A stretch of DNA of 56,669 nt, from NCBI GenBank assembly GCA_905479265.1, contig CAJQLX010000043.1, forward strand, positions 1 through 56,669, written 5' to 3'. Both the position numbers and the translations under genes were made by a program. Below, one piece after another: positions 1 to 9,442 of this stretch; positions within the stretch are counted from its first letter, which is position 1, and each line of letters begins with the position of its first letter. The DNA comes from an uncultured Alphaproteobacteria bacterium (GTDB lineage: Bacteria > Pseudomonadota > Alphaproteobacteria > UBA7985). Under the pieces are notes generated by a model. That model saw only the letters and a list, made by a program, of their open reading frames with translations, did no database searches and was not told where the DNA came from.

Positions 1-2
1 AA

Positions 3-2099
3 CTCGAAAACGGCCAGCGCTTCATCGCGAACGAAGGCCAGTACATCATCGAAGGCAACCAGATTTCTGTTTCCCAGGAACTGGTCACCATCGTTGGTGG
101 CTCAGGGATCAACCCAACGGTCATCGCTGTCGGCGTCGCGGGCGCAGCCTTGCTGGTCGGCGCACTCATCCTGCTGAACAGCGATGACTCCTCCGACAGC
201 ACCGCCACCACCACCGGCACCACCACCACAACGACCACGCCTACGTTCACGGTCACAAGTGATGCTGCTACGACGGCGACGGGAACAACCGGGGACGATA
301 CCTTTACAGTCACCAATCAGACCTACTCGCCGGGCCTCACAGTAGACGGTGACGATGGGTCGGATGAAGTGACCCTCAGCGGGGCGGCGACGACGGCTGC
401 TGGTATCGATCTGAGTTCACAGAATATTCAGCTTACGGATGTTGAGTCTTTGGTCGTCAGCGCAAACGGTGGCGCGGCAACGACGGACACGACAACGGTA
501 AATATCGCGGGCGAAGTCTCGAGCCTGACAGTTGAAGTCACGGGCGATGGTCAAATCGACGTTGATAATCTTGGTACCGCTGCTGCAACCGAAGCATCGG
601 TTTATTTCAACAATCTGGACGCTGCTCAAGAAGGTGATGTTGAATTTTCTAACAGCGTGGTGAAAGGGACTGTCGGTTTGCAGTCTGCTGGAACCGCTGG
701 GTCTGGCTCAGCAAAATTGACAGTCGCTGGGGCGGCTATCACTGAGCTAACCATTGCTTCTAACACGTCTGCGAACAAGCTAGAGTTCGACTCACTAGCG
801 GCCGCCATAACAACTTTGAAAATTTCGGGTGATGCTGACTTCGATATCGCGACCGCCAACACGGTCGGCGTGGCACCGATGAATAACATTGATACGATCG
901 ACGCCTCTACCGCCTCTGGTGACTTAACCTTTAAGTTCAATCCTACTGTGACCACAGACATCACGCTGGGCAGTGGGAATGACACTGTCACGGCCACCAC
1001 AGATTTAGCCGGAGGCACTCTGGATGGAGGTCTAGGTGGTGATACGCTGATACTCAATGATGTTTCGGTTTCCGGAGGAACAATCACGGATATTGAGACG
1101 GTCAATCTGACTGCTACTGGCACCAAATCGATTGATTACGCGGCCTTTGATGGCGATTTGCTCGACCTAAATATCGATGCATCGACAACTTCATTTGCCG
1201 TTGAAATTAAGAATTTCGACTCTGGTGGAATTGATATCGCCTCTACAGTGGCAAGTCTGAGTTTCGCAGGTACCGCAGGCGCCAGCTCTGTCGATATCGA
1301 TGCGCCTTCTGCAACTACCCTCGCGCTCGCGGTTACGGGCGGTGCTCTCCAGACAAGTTTTGACGTTGATTTTGAGGGGGTCGGCGCTTCTGCTACGATT
1401 GATGTGGGCGCAGGTGTAGAATCGTTAACGCTGCGCGCGAACGCTTCAACGGAGGTCACTGTTGACGCTAGTACCGCTTCGGCTTTGACGTCTATTCGCT
1501 TAACCAGTGTTAATTCCAACCCAAATGTAACGGCGATCGCGTCTGACGTTGCAAACTACGATGGGTCATCCCAGATCGATACCGTGAACCTCAAGTTGGC
1601 TGCTGGTGCAGACATCGATCTTGGTGCCGGTGATGATCAGCTGACAGTAACGTTAGTGACTGGTGCTAGTGCTGTAATCTCTGGTGACGCTGGTATTGAT
1701 ACCATCGTGCTTTCTTCGGGCAGTGTGGTTGAGATTATCGAGATTTCCTCACTTTCCGACTTAGGCACGCTGCGAACTGTCGCCTTGGACGGAAGCTCTC
1801 TAACAAACGAAGTCATTACAAATTTTGACTCCGGTAGTGACCTAATCGACTTGGTGGGCGGGCTACCTTCGGACATTGAGGTACAAACAACCACCACGCC
1901 AAATTCCACTGACTTCGCCACTGCATACGCAATGCTGGATGCAACGGGAACGGACGTTGTAATTGTGGATGATACCGAAGACTCAGATACGGACTACATG
2001 CTGATTGGTAACAGTGATGGGTATTATATCCTCGAGTTCTCCGATGGCACCGACAGCACTGGTACGGCTAGCACAACAGTTGCCGATTACTTTATGTAA
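3..2099 (+). CDS. Large Thr/Asp-rich surface or secreted repeat protein, 3' part (partial)
   Basis: The reading frame is open from the first complete codon at 3, so the gene begins outside the window; 698 residues are visible. The visible start has a short polar stretch, a hydrophobic Gly/Ala/Val/Leu segment (about residues 37-60) and then an Asp/Ser/Thr linker with Thr runs. This layout is like the N-terminal prefix region of BapA-type adhesins. The remainder is acidic, nearly without Cys, with many G/D/T-rich beta-strand-like segments (DLGAGDDQLTV, LGSGNDTVTATT) that recall RTX or S-layer-like proteins without a strict nonapeptide array. The C-terminus is acidic and ends in an aromatic/hydrophobic cluster (ADYFM), which could serve type I secretion. 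A strong terminator follows. I infer a cell-surface or secreted structural protein or adhesin; the exact family is not recognised. Confidence 0.7.
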   Translation, partial: LENGQRFIANEGQYIIEGNQISVSQELVTIVGGSGINPTVIAVGVAGAALLVGALILLNSDDSSDSTATTTGTTTTTTTPTFTVTSDAATTATGTTGDDTFTVTNQTYSPGLTVDGDDGSDEVTLSGAATTAAGIDLSSQNIQLTDVESLVVSANGGAATTDTTTVNIAGEVSSLTVEVTGDGQIDVDNLGTAAATEASVYFNNLDAAQEGDVEFSNSVVKGTVGLQSAGTAGSGSAKLTVAGAAITELTIASNTSANKLEFDSLAAAITTLKISGDADFDIATANTVGVAPMNNIDTIDASTASGDLTFKFNPTVTTDITLGSGNDTVTATTDLAGGTLDGGLGGDTLILNDVSVSGGTITDIETVNLTATGTKSIDYAAFDGDLLDLNIDASTTSFAVEIKNFDSGGIDIASTVASLSFAGTAGASSVDIDAPSATTLALAVTGGALQTSFDVDFEGVGASATIDVGAGVESLTLRANASTEVTVDASTASALTSIRLTSVNSNPNVTAIASDVANYDGSSQIDTVNLKLAAGADIDLGAGDDQLTVTLVTGASAVISGDAGIDTIVLSSGSVVEIIEISSLSDLGTLRTVALDGSSLTNEVITNFDSGSDLIDLVGGLPSDIEVQTTTTPNSTDFATAYAMLDATGTDVVIVDDTEDSDTDYMLIGNSDGYYILEFSDGTDSTGTASTTVADYFM

Positions 2100-2121
2100 G
2101 TCGATAGCACTGCTTCTTTAT

Positions 2122-2158
2122 AAAACCGCCGCTGAGTTTTGGCTCAGCGGCGGTTTTT
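2122..2158 (+). terminator. Rho-independent terminator after the surface protein
   Basis: There is a perfect 12-bp GC-rich stem ACCGCCGCTGAG/CTCAGCGGCGGT (2125-2136 and 2143-2154) with a 6-base loop. It is extended by A:T pairs and followed by a run of five T. It sits 23 bases after the stop codon. Confidence 0.92.
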
Positions 2159-2318
2159 GCGTTTTTGGGGTGTAGCGCTGGCGTTGGTCTTCTTTGCCGG
2201 TTTTCCCCCATCGTTTTTCCCCATCCTCACGCCGCCCAAATCTCGCCGCGCTGGACCTTGGACCGGGGGAGGGATATGAACGCGGGACGAAGTGCGAGTC
2301 CTCAGATCGGAGAGCGAA

Positions 2319-3101
2319 ATGGACCTAGGGTTGAGCGGGAAAACCGCGATTGTGTGTGCGTCATCTAAAGGTTTGGGCCTGGGCTGTGCGCTGGCCTTGG
2401 CGGAGGAGGGGGCGCACGTTGTGCTCAATGGCCGAAACGCCGATAGCCTCGCCGCCGCCGAAACCGCCGTGCGCGCCTTGGGCGCGTCGGGGACCATCAC
2501 CACCGTCGCCGCCGATGTCACCACGCCAGAGGGGCGCGACGCCTTGCTCGCCGCCGCGCCTGCGCCGGATATCCTCGTCAACAACGCCGCCGGTCCCCCG
2601 CCGGGTGATTTCCGTGACTGGAGTCAGGACGATTGGATGAAGGCGCTGAACGCCAATCTCTACTCCCCCGTCGCGCTGATCGAAGCGACCATCGACGGCA
2701 TGATCGAGCGCAAGTTTGGCCGGATCATCAACATCACCTCCGCCGCGGTGAAGGCACCCATTCCGCATTTGGGCCTGTCCAACGCCGCGCGCACGGGCTT
2801 GACGGGCTTTGTCGCGGGCTTGGCGCGGCAGGTTGCAGCGCATAACGTGACGATAAACAATCTGCTCCCCGGTCAGCATGACACCGAGCGGTTGGTCCAA
2901 AACTATGCCCATATCGCGAAAAACAGCGGTCAACCCTTTGAAGAGGCGTGGAACGCTGGCGCGGCCCGGAACCCGGCGAAGCGGTTCGGCACGGCAGAGG
3001 AGTTCGGCCATGCGTGTGCGTTCTTTTGCTCTGCCCGTGCGGGCTATATAACCGGACAGAACCTTGTGCTGGATGGCGGCGGCTATCCCGGCACGCTTTG
3101 A
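2319..3101 (+). CDS. Short-chain dehydrogenase/reductase family protein with atypical active site
   Basis: 260 residues, the usual SDR length. It has a Rossmann start with CASSKGLG (13-20) in place of TGxxxGxG, the NNAAG motif (88-92), the catalytic-type Ser141, and a C-terminal GQNLVLDGG strand. Counting 13 residues from Ser141, the usual Tyr is Ser154 and the usual Lys (YxxxK) is Arg158, in the segment LGLSNAAR. This matches the beta-ketoacyl-reductase-like SDR subgroup that departs from the catalytic tetrad. NAD(P) binding is likely, but the reaction cannot be named. The ATG at 2319 is preferred over the upstream GTG at 2292 because GGAGAG lies just before it and SDR homology begins there. 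The sulfotransferase gene follows after 38 bases and may be co-transcribed. Confidence 0.85.
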   Translation: MDLGLSGKTAIVCASSKGLGLGCALALAEEGAHVVLNGRNADSLAAAETAVRALGASGTITTVAADVTTPEGRDALLAAAPAPDILVNNAAGPPPGDFRDWSQDDWMKALNANLYSPVALIEATIDGMIERKFGRIINITSAAVKAPIPHLGLSNAARTGLTGFVAGLARQVAAHNVTINNLLPGQHDTERLVQNYAHIAKNSGQPFEEAWNAGAARNPAKRFGTAEEFGHACAFFCSARAGYITGQNLVLDGGGYPGTL

Positions 3102-3139
3102 TGGCATTCACTGCGTAAAAAACGAGATGAGACAGGTTG

Positions 3140-4120
3140 ATGGCTGAAGAAAAGAAAACCCCGGTTGCTGGCGCGAAAAATCCCTTCGCCAAGCAGAAGC
3201 TGCCCACGAACCGTATTTCGTGGATTCAGTCCTACCCCCGGTCCGGCAACAGCTGGATTCGCGCGTTCCTGCACACCTACATGGCGCAGTTGGACGAAGT
3301 AAACCTGGCCAACATGAGCCGCGCTTTCGCGCACGACAGCAACGCCGGCATCTTTGAAGCGCTGATGCGCGAAGAGGTTTCCAAGCTCAAGCCCGCCGAC
3401 ATTGGTGAAAAGCGTCCTGAGTTCCTGATGCGCGCCTGTGCGCAGTCCAAGGGCGATTTGGTCATGCGCTCGCACCTGATGCAGACGGACTGGACCGGAA
3501 AAGCGACCTTCCACCCCAATTTCTCTCGTGCTGCTGTTGTCGTTATCCGTGACCCGCGCGACATCGCCATCTCGCTGGCCGCTGATATGGGCATGCCGGT
3601 TGATGCTGCGATTGCCAACATGAACCAGCCGCAGTTTGCCCTGCTGGCCAAGGGCACCACGCCGCAGCCCATCGGCTCATGGACCCGCAATGTTGTGTCC
3701 TGGGCGATGCGTCCGTCCATGCCGCGCCTGTTTGTCCGGTTTGAGGACTTGGTCGAGAACCCCCGCCGGGAAATGCTGCGTGTGGTGCAGTTCCTGAACC
3801 TGAACCTCGACTTTGCGCAGTTTGACAAGGCTTTGGCCGCGACCACCTTCGAAAAGCTCGCTGAGGCGGAAAAGAACGGCGGGGGCGCGAACCCTCGCCC
3901 TGACGATCGTCCGTTCTTCCGCAATGGCGGCGCGGGTCAGTGGCGCGAAGGCGGTTTGACGCTGAAGCAGATTGTGGAGATCGAGAAAGCCAATGCGCAA
4001 GCCATGCTGATTATGGGCTACGATTTGGAAACCGTTGAGGTCATCAGCCAAGACGAAGCGCAAGCCCGTCGCGATGCAGCAGCGGCTGAAGCCGCCGCCG
4101 GTGAAATCGTCATCGAATAA
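3140..4120 (+). CDS. Sulfotransferase domain protein
   Basis: 326 residues. The 5'-phosphosulfate-binding signature YPRSGNSW is at 32-39, close to the N-terminus as in PAPS-dependent sulfotransferases. A second conserved block, VVVIRDPRDIAISLA (133-147), matches the 3'-phosphate-binding region, and a later VRFEDLVENP element is also typical. No signal peptide or membrane segment is seen, so it should act in the cytoplasm, moving sulfate from PAPS to an unknown hydroxyl or amine acceptor. The C-terminus is an acidic Ala-rich tail. The ATG at 3140 with a GACAGG upstream is used; a TTG three bases earlier is less likely. It follows the SDR-like gene and ends at a terminator. Acceptor unknown; a glycan, lipid or small metabolite are all possible. 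Confidence 0.85.
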   Translation: MAEEKKTPVAGAKNPFAKQKLPTNRISWIQSYPRSGNSWIRAFLHTYMAQLDEVNLANMSRAFAHDSNAGIFEALMREEVSKLKPADIGEKRPEFLMRACAQSKGDLVMRSHLMQTDWTGKATFHPNFSRAAVVVIRDPRDIAISLAADMGMPVDAAIANMNQPQFALLAKGTTPQPIGSWTRNVVSWAMRPSMPRLFVRFEDLVENPRREMLRVVQFLNLNLDFAQFDKALAATTFEKLAEAEKNGGGANPRPDDRPFFRNGGAGQWREGGLTLKQIVEIEKANAQAMLIMGYDLETVEVISQDEAQARRDAAAAEAAAGEIVIE

Positions 4121-4166
4121 TCACAAGAAGGGTCGGCGTCAGCCGTCCGTTTGGTCGATTTATGAG

Positions 4167-4202
4167 TCCCGCCTTTGTTTGCATAAAGGCGGGATTTTTT
4201 TT
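4167..4202 (+). terminator. Rho-independent terminator after the sulfotransferase gene
   Basis: Perfect 10-bp stem TCCCGCCTTT/AAAGGCGGGA (4167-4176 and 4185-4194) with an 8-base loop, followed by eight T. Confidence 0.92.
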
Positions 4203-4211
4203 GGCGCGGGT

Positions 4212-4778
4212 TTAGCCGATTTCAACACCAAATTCCGCGCCAGCGTCCAGCAGCCATTGCGCCGCTGACGCCGCAAACGAGCGGCCAAAGTACAGATCAA
4301 AGCCATGTTCCGAGCGCCGATAGTAGGCGCAAGCGATGTGCAGGAAGTGGCTTGCCTGTGCGCCGCCAATCGGCCACGCCCTCAGGTCGAGCGGGCAGGC
4401 TTTGGCCAGCAAATCCGCGACCGCAGGCCCATCAATCGACACGCGCACCCGCCCCGACGATTGATCCACCGCCATCGCCAAATCGCCCACCGCCGCTTTC
4501 ACAGCCTGAACGTCATGACCGACGAGCAAATAGTGCCCCGGCCCGGTGCAGACCGCGTTTTCAGCCGAATGGGCCGGCTGTCCATCGCCCAATGTCATAC
4601 CAAAGCCAGCCTCAAGCGCCGCGCGCAGGGGTTGGGCTTGACCGGGCAGGGCAGCGACTTCGACAATTGTAAGACCGGCGGCGTGGGTCGCGCGGATACC
4701 CGCCTCGCCCTCAGCCTGTCCGTGCCGTCCGGCGGTCCAGTGCGCACCCAAAGGGTTGCTCAAGACGATGGTGCTCAT
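4212..4778 (-). CDS. soxG: Sarcosine oxidase gamma subunit
   Basis: 188 residues, the normal size of SoxG, last gene of the soxBDAG cluster. SoxG has a fold related to the aminomethyltransferase (GcvT) family and is part of the heterotetrameric sarcosine oxidase complex in the cytoplasm. The C-terminal region with ACAYYRRSEHGFDLYFGRS is typical of the family. The start codon overlaps the soxA stop by one base (TGATG), implying translational coupling and near-equimolar synthesis. Identification rests on sequence features plus gene order. Confidence 0.9.
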   Translation of the reverse strand: MSTIVLSNPLGAHWTAGRHGQAEGEAGIRATHAAGLTIVEVAALPGQAQPLRAALEAGFGMTLGDGQPAHSAENAVCTGPGHYLLVGHDVQAVKAAVGDLAMAVDQSSGRVRVSIDGPAVADLLAKACPLDLRAWPIGGAQASHFLHIACAYYRRSEHGFDLYFGRSFAASAAQWLLDAGAEFGVEIG

Positions 4779-7753
4779 CAGCTCATCACCTTTTCATTCT
4801 TGGGATCATAGAAATGCGGGCTTTCGGCGTGAACTTCCATGATCGATTTGCCGTGTACGTGGCTGACGACATAGAGCGTCTTGCCGTGCCAATCGCTGGC
4901 ATTCTTGATAAAGGCCAGCGCGATCGAGCGATCTTTCAGCGGGGAATACTGCGCCACCGACGTGACGTAGCCGAGCATGGTGGTGTGGTCGAAGGGGCCG
5001 TCTGCGCTGGCAAACAGGATGCCGCCGCCAATGATCTTGTCGTCCGGCTTTGCGGCGACCAGTCCGACCATTTTTGCCCGATCCGGATCGGCAAAAGCCG
5101 CGCGTTGGGACATGGCGCGCCCCACGAAGTCTTTCTTCGTCGAAACCATTTTGCCCAAGCCGACGTCATCCATCGACACGCGCCCATCCAGCTCGGCACC
5201 CGTCACGTGGCCTTTTTCAATGCGCATGATATTGAGCGCTTCCAGACCGTAGGGTGTGATGTCCCATTCAGCCCCGACGCGCAGGGCTTCGAGCCAGAAT
5301 GCTTCGAAAACATCGGCTGGAACCGCAACCTCGTAGGCCAATTCGCCAGAGAACGAGATGCGGAAAATGCGGGCGGTGAAGCCGTTCCATTGGGTTTCCA
5401 GCACGCCCATAAACGGTAAGCCGTCGTTGGTGACGTCCAAGTCCGGGAACAGCTTTGCCAAGCACGCCCGCGCCTGTGGTCCAGCCAGCGCCAAGCCCCC
5501 CCACTGGTCCGTCACCGAGCCAAAAGCGACCCGCAGATCCGGCCAAGCGGATTGGTGCATGAACTCCATATGCGCCATCACGCCGGCTGCGTGTGCGGTG
5601 GTGGTGGTCATGTAGAAATGGTTGTCGGCCAGTCGCGAGGTCGTGCCATCGTCAAACACCAGCCCGTCTTCGCGCAGCATCAGGCCGTAGCGCGCCTTAC
5701 CCACAGGCAGGGTTTTCCAGCCGTTGGTGTACAGGCGGTTGAGGAACTCGGCTGCATCCGGGCCTTGGATGTCGATTTTACCCAGTGTCGAAACATCGGT
5801 GATGCCCAAGGAGTCTCGCGTCGCCTTGGTTTCACGCACCGCGCTGTCGAGCCAGGTTTTGTCACCGGGCCGGGTGTAGTACGCCGGACGCATCCACAGA
5901 CCCGCTTCCATAAACGTCGCACCGTTCGCTTCGGCCCACGCATGGATCGGCGAGTACCGGAACGGCTCGTAGTCGCGCTGGCGATGGTGACCGGCCAGTG
6001 CGCCGACGGGAATGGGTGTGTAGGGCGGGCGGAACGTGGTCGTGCCGACTTGAGCGATATCGCGCCCGGTCGCCGCCGCCAACAGCGCAAGGCCCGTGAC
6101 GTTGGCTGTTTTGCCCTGATCAGTCGCCATACCGAGGGTGGTGTAGCGCTTCATATGTTCGACGGACTTGAAGCCTTCTTGGGCGGAAAGTTTGATGTCC
6201 TTGACCGTCGCATCGTTTTGCATGTCGAGGAAGGCGGCGTCGCCAGCGCCGGGAACGGCCCACATCTCCATGGGTTTGGAGACCGGTAGCGCGCTTGCAA
6301 CGGTGGGTAAGGCAACGGCCTTGCCGCCCAGTTTCTTGCCCGCAGCTTGCGCGGAGGTCAGGCAATCTGCGGTGCTCATGGCGCCGGTAACAGAACCCGC
6401 AGCCGCTTCGGTTTCGACCAATTCCGGCGGCAGGAAAGCCAGCATTTCTGGATCATAAACCGGCTTGGACTGACGCCGATCGGTGGTGTGCGAGGTTAAG
6501 TGCACCGCCGGGTTCCAACCCCCAGCCACCAGCAGTGAATCCGTATCCAGCGACCCGTTGGATGCGCCATCATAGTCCACACGACGCAGACCCATGCGGC
6601 CATGGGCTTGCTTGGCGTAGACGCCCTTGATGACCGTGACTCCGTCGATGACTACGTTCGCCTCAGCGCGGGCGTCGAGAACGGTGACAGCCGCACCAGC
6701 CTGCGCCAGCGCCGCTGCGGTGCCGTATCCGCCGTCGTGTGTGGTAAAGACGGTCGCTCGCTCGCCCACTCGCACGCCGTATTTGCCAAGGAACGTATGG
6801 CCGGCGCTGGCAAGCATCACGCCGGGGCGGTCATTGCCCTTGAAGCCGACGGAGCGTTCGATCGCGCCGGTGGCGTAGACGATGTTGCGGGCTTGGATGC
6901 GGTGGTATTTCATACGGGCCGTGTGGGGCCGACGATCGGCTTTGGCGAGGTGGTCATGACATCGCTCAACAGCGCCAAATGTGCCTGCATCGTAGACGCC
7001 AAACACCGTTGTGCGCGGCAGGACACGTCCGCCAGCAGCCTCGATCTCCGCGCATAAATGGTTCACGTAGTCTGCGCCGGATTGCCCGTCAAAGGTCTCA
7101 CCCTGCCACAGCGCAGATCCGCCCATGCGGTCGCGTTCTTCGCAGACCACCACCGACTGACCGGCCTTGGCCAGCGACAGCGCCGTCGTCAGGCCCGCGA
7201 TACCGCCGCCGACGATCAACGTATCAGCGTGGGTGTAAATCTTCTCGTAGTGATGGGGGTCAGCGGCCAGCGGTGGACGGCCCAAACCCGCAGCGCGACG
7301 AATGATCGGCTCATACAGCCGATACCACGCCTGTAACCCCCCGAAAAAGAACGTCTTGTAATAAAAACCAGCGGGCAGGAAGCGGCTGATCAGGTCGTTG
7401 ACCTCCATCACATCCATGCCCAGGGGGCCAAAATGGTTCTGGGAGAACGTCTCAAGCCCTTCGTAGATTTCCAGCATGGTTGCGCGGTGATTTGGGTCGC
7501 GCTCTGCCGGGCCATGATCGACCTCGACCAGCGCGTTTGGCTCTTCGGGGCCAGCGCCCAAGATGCCGCGTGGCCGATGATACTTGAACGAGCGGCCAAA
7601 CAGCTTCACGCCATTGGCGAGCAAGGCTGAGGCGAGGGAATCGCCCTCAAACCCCTGATACACGCGGCGGTCAAAGGTGAAGATAACGGGGCGGTCGCGG
7701 TTGATGATCCCGCCACTTTCCAGCCGGTTGGGTTGGGGGAGGCGTGCGCTCAT
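4778..7753 (-). CDS. soxA: Sarcosine oxidase alpha subunit
   Basis: 991 residues, the expected length. The N-terminal domain (about 15-110) resembles the ferredoxin-like Fer2_4 domain but has no Cys, as in known SoxA, so no iron-sulfur cluster is expected. It contains SFKYHRPRGILGAG (55-68). A dinucleotide-binding fold follows, with GGGIAG at 182-187, the NAD+-binding part of SoxA. The C-terminal about 380 residues form a GcvT-like folate-binding domain. The complex oxidatively demethylates sarcosine to glycine, H2O2 and, with tetrahydrofolate, 5,10-methylene-THF. The start overlaps the soxD stop by ATGA (7750-7753). Confidence 0.96.
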   Translation of the reverse strand: MSARLPQPNRLESGGIINRDRPVIFTFDRRVYQGFEGDSLASALLANGVKLFGRSFKYHRPRGILGAGPEEPNALVEVDHGPAERDPNHRATMLEIYEGLETFSQNHFGPLGMDVMEVNDLISRFLPAGFYYKTFFFGGLQAWYRLYEPIIRRAAGLGRPPLAADPHHYEKIYTHADTLIVGGGIAGLTTALSLAKAGQSVVVCEERDRMGGSALWQGETFDGQSGADYVNHLCAEIEAAGGRVLPRTTVFGVYDAGTFGAVERCHDHLAKADRRPHTARMKYHRIQARNIVYATGAIERSVGFKGNDRPGVMLASAGHTFLGKYGVRVGERATVFTTHDGGYGTAAALAQAGAAVTVLDARAEANVVIDGVTVIKGVYAKQAHGRMGLRRVDYDGASNGSLDTDSLLVAGGWNPAVHLTSHTTDRRQSKPVYDPEMLAFLPPELVETEAAAGSVTGAMSTADCLTSAQAAGKKLGGKAVALPTVASALPVSKPMEMWAVPGAGDAAFLDMQNDATVKDIKLSAQEGFKSVEHMKRYTTLGMATDQGKTANVTGLALLAAATGRDIAQVGTTTFRPPYTPIPVGALAGHHRQRDYEPFRYSPIHAWAEANGATFMEAGLWMRPAYYTRPGDKTWLDSAVRETKATRDSLGITDVSTLGKIDIQGPDAAEFLNRLYTNGWKTLPVGKARYGLMLREDGLVFDDGTTSRLADNHFYMTTTTAHAAGVMAHMEFMHQSAWPDLRVAFGSVTDQWGGLALAGPQARACLAKLFPDLDVTNDGLPFMGVLETQWNGFTARIFRISFSGELAYEVAVPADVFEAFWLEALRVGAEWDITPYGLEALNIMRIEKGHVTGAELDGRVSMDDVGLGKMVSTKKDFVGRAMSQRAAFADPDRAKMVGLVAAKPDDKIIGGGILFASADGPFDHTTMLGYVTSVAQYSPLKDRSIALAFIKNASDWHGKTLYVVSHVHGKSIMEVHAESPHFYDPKNEKVMS

Positions 7754-8058
7754 TGACCCGTCTCCTGCTCTGGCTGCTGGTTTTTCTGCGCCCAGAACTC
7801 AGATGCCATGGTCGCGCCGTAGACTTCGTGGGTCAGCGTGTTGCGATGAACCACCACCCACGACCGACAGCCCAATGCGTGATGAAAGTATTCGTCCGTA
7901 TCGCCAGCGCGGTTTGTGCGCGTATGCAGGTAGTCTTGCCACGTCGCGTCTTCCGGGAGGTCGGCACCACCGATCACGGGGCGGGGCGCTTCGGCGAGGC
8001 CTTTGGGGGTGAATTCTTCGGATGGGCGCAGGCCGCAGTGGGGGCAGGGGATCAGCAT
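7750..8058 (-). CDS. soxD: Sarcosine oxidase delta subunit
   Basis: 102 residues. The small SoxD subunit holds a structural zinc. The ligand set is visible as Cys5 and Cys8 in CPHC and His59/His60 plus Cys64 in HHALGC. It overlaps soxA by four bases and begins 14 bases after the soxB stop, so it is the second gene of the operon. No catalytic role is known for the family; it stabilises the complex. Confidence 0.94.
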   Translation of the reverse strand: MLIPCPHCGLRPSEEFTPKGLAEAPRPVIGGADLPEDATWQDYLHTRTNRAGDTDEYFHHALGCRSWVVVHRNTLTHEVYGATMASEFWAQKNQQPEQETGQ

Positions 8059-8072
8059 GATGTGTCTTTCCC

Positions 8073-9326
8073 TTAATGCAAGTTGTGCTGCGCACCAGCG
8101 CCAAGCTCGTCAATGACATAACCGGTCTTGAACCGATCAAGCCGCAGTTGTTCGATGTGGTGGGTGGGCTTGTCCGCGATCAAATGGCTAAAGCACCAGC
8201 CCGAGCCCGGTGTCGCCTTGAACCCGCCGTAGCACCAACCCGCGTTGAGATACAGGCCGTCGATCGGGGTTTTGTCGATGATGGGGGAGCCATCGGGGCT
8301 CATGTCCATCACGCCGCCCCACGACCGCAACAGCCGAACTTTCGACATGGCCGGGACAAAGGAAACGCCAGCTTCCATCACGTGCTCGATCAGGGGCAGG
8401 TTTCCGCGCTGGGCGTAGGTGTTGTAACCGTCCAGACTCGCGCCAAAGACCAACCCACCCTTGTCCGATTGCGAGATATAGAAATGCCCCGCGCCAAAGG
8501 TGATGACGTTGTGCAGCATGGGCTTGATGCCCTCGGTGACAAAGGCTTGCAGCACGTGGCTCTCGATGGGCAAGCGCAGGCCCGCCAGCGCACCAACGCG
8601 CGACGTGCTGCCGGCAACGGCCATCCCAACCTTTTTGGCGCGGATCGGCCCGCGTGAGGTCTGGACGCCCGTCACGCGACCGTCTTCGATGTCGATTCCG
8701 GTGACTTCGCAGTTTTGGATCAGGTCCACGCCGCGCTGGTCCGCGCCCCGAGCAAAGCCCCACGCGACCGCATCGTGCCGCGCTGTTCCCGCGCGCCGTT
8801 GCATCAGGCCGCCATAGATGGGGAAGCGCGGATTATCCACGTCGATCAGCGGCGCTTCGCGGCGCACGCCTTCCTTGTCCAACAGAACAGCATCCGCACC
8901 GTGCAGAATCATCTGATTGCCGCGCCGTGCCTCCGCATCACGCTGCCCGTCGGTGTGGAAACAGTTGATGATCGAGCGCGGGGAAAACATGACGTTGTAG
9001 TCGAGATCAGCCGACAGGCCTTCCCACAACTGTAACGATTTCTCGTAGAAGAGCTCGTTGCCCGTATGCAGGTAGTTCGAGCGAACGATCGTCGTATTCC
9101 GCCCAACATTGCCCCCGCCGAGATAGCCCTTTTCCAACACAGCAACATTGGTAATGCCGTGGACTTTGGCGAGATAGTACGCCGTCGCAAGGCCATGCCC
9201 CCCGCCACCGATGATGATGACATCGTATTCAGCCTTGGGCGCTGGATCGCGCCAGGCGGGCCCCCATCCGGTGTGCCCACGCAATCCTTCGCGCAGCAGT
9301 CGCCAAAAGCCATAACGGTCGGCCAT
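8073..9326 (-). CDS. soxB: Sarcosine oxidase beta subunit
   Basis: 417 residues. This is the DAO-type flavoprotein subunit. The FAD-binding motif IIIGGGGHGLATAYYLA begins at about residue 37, with an ELF...SLQLWEGL region after it. TARHDAVAWG (181-190) contains His184, equivalent to the histidine that carries covalent FMN in characterised SoxB. It is first in the soxB-D-A-G order that is common in proteobacteria. Sarcosine is oxidised at the non-covalent FAD and electrons pass to FMN, where O2 is reduced. No dedicated regulator gene is adjacent; an EamA transporter gene lies 116 bases upstream on the same strand. Confidence 0.96.
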   Translation of the reverse strand: MADRYGFWRLLREGLRGHTGWGPAWRDPAPKAEYDVIIIGGGGHGLATAYYLAKVHGITNVAVLEKGYLGGGNVGRNTTIVRSNYLHTGNELFYEKSLQLWEGLSADLDYNVMFSPRSIINCFHTDGQRDAEARRGNQMILHGADAVLLDKEGVRREAPLIDVDNPRFPIYGGLMQRRAGTARHDAVAWGFARGADQRGVDLIQNCEVTGIDIEDGRVTGVQTSRGPIRAKKVGMAVAGSTSRVGALAGLRLPIESHVLQAFVTEGIKPMLHNVITFGAGHFYISQSDKGGLVFGASLDGYNTYAQRGNLPLIEHVMEAGVSFVPAMSKVRLLRSWGGVMDMSPDGSPIIDKTPIDGLYLNAGWCYGGFKATPGSGWCFSHLIADKPTHHIEQLRLDRFKTGYVIDELGAGAQHNLH

Positions 9327-9442
9327 GTTCGAGCCTCTTCTTCAGACAAAGTCGCATTTGCTTGTTCGATAGATCACACGCGATGAAAGCTCAGGTCAAC
9401 CAGCGACAGCGACGCGACCCCTCATGACAGCGGCGCGACGAA

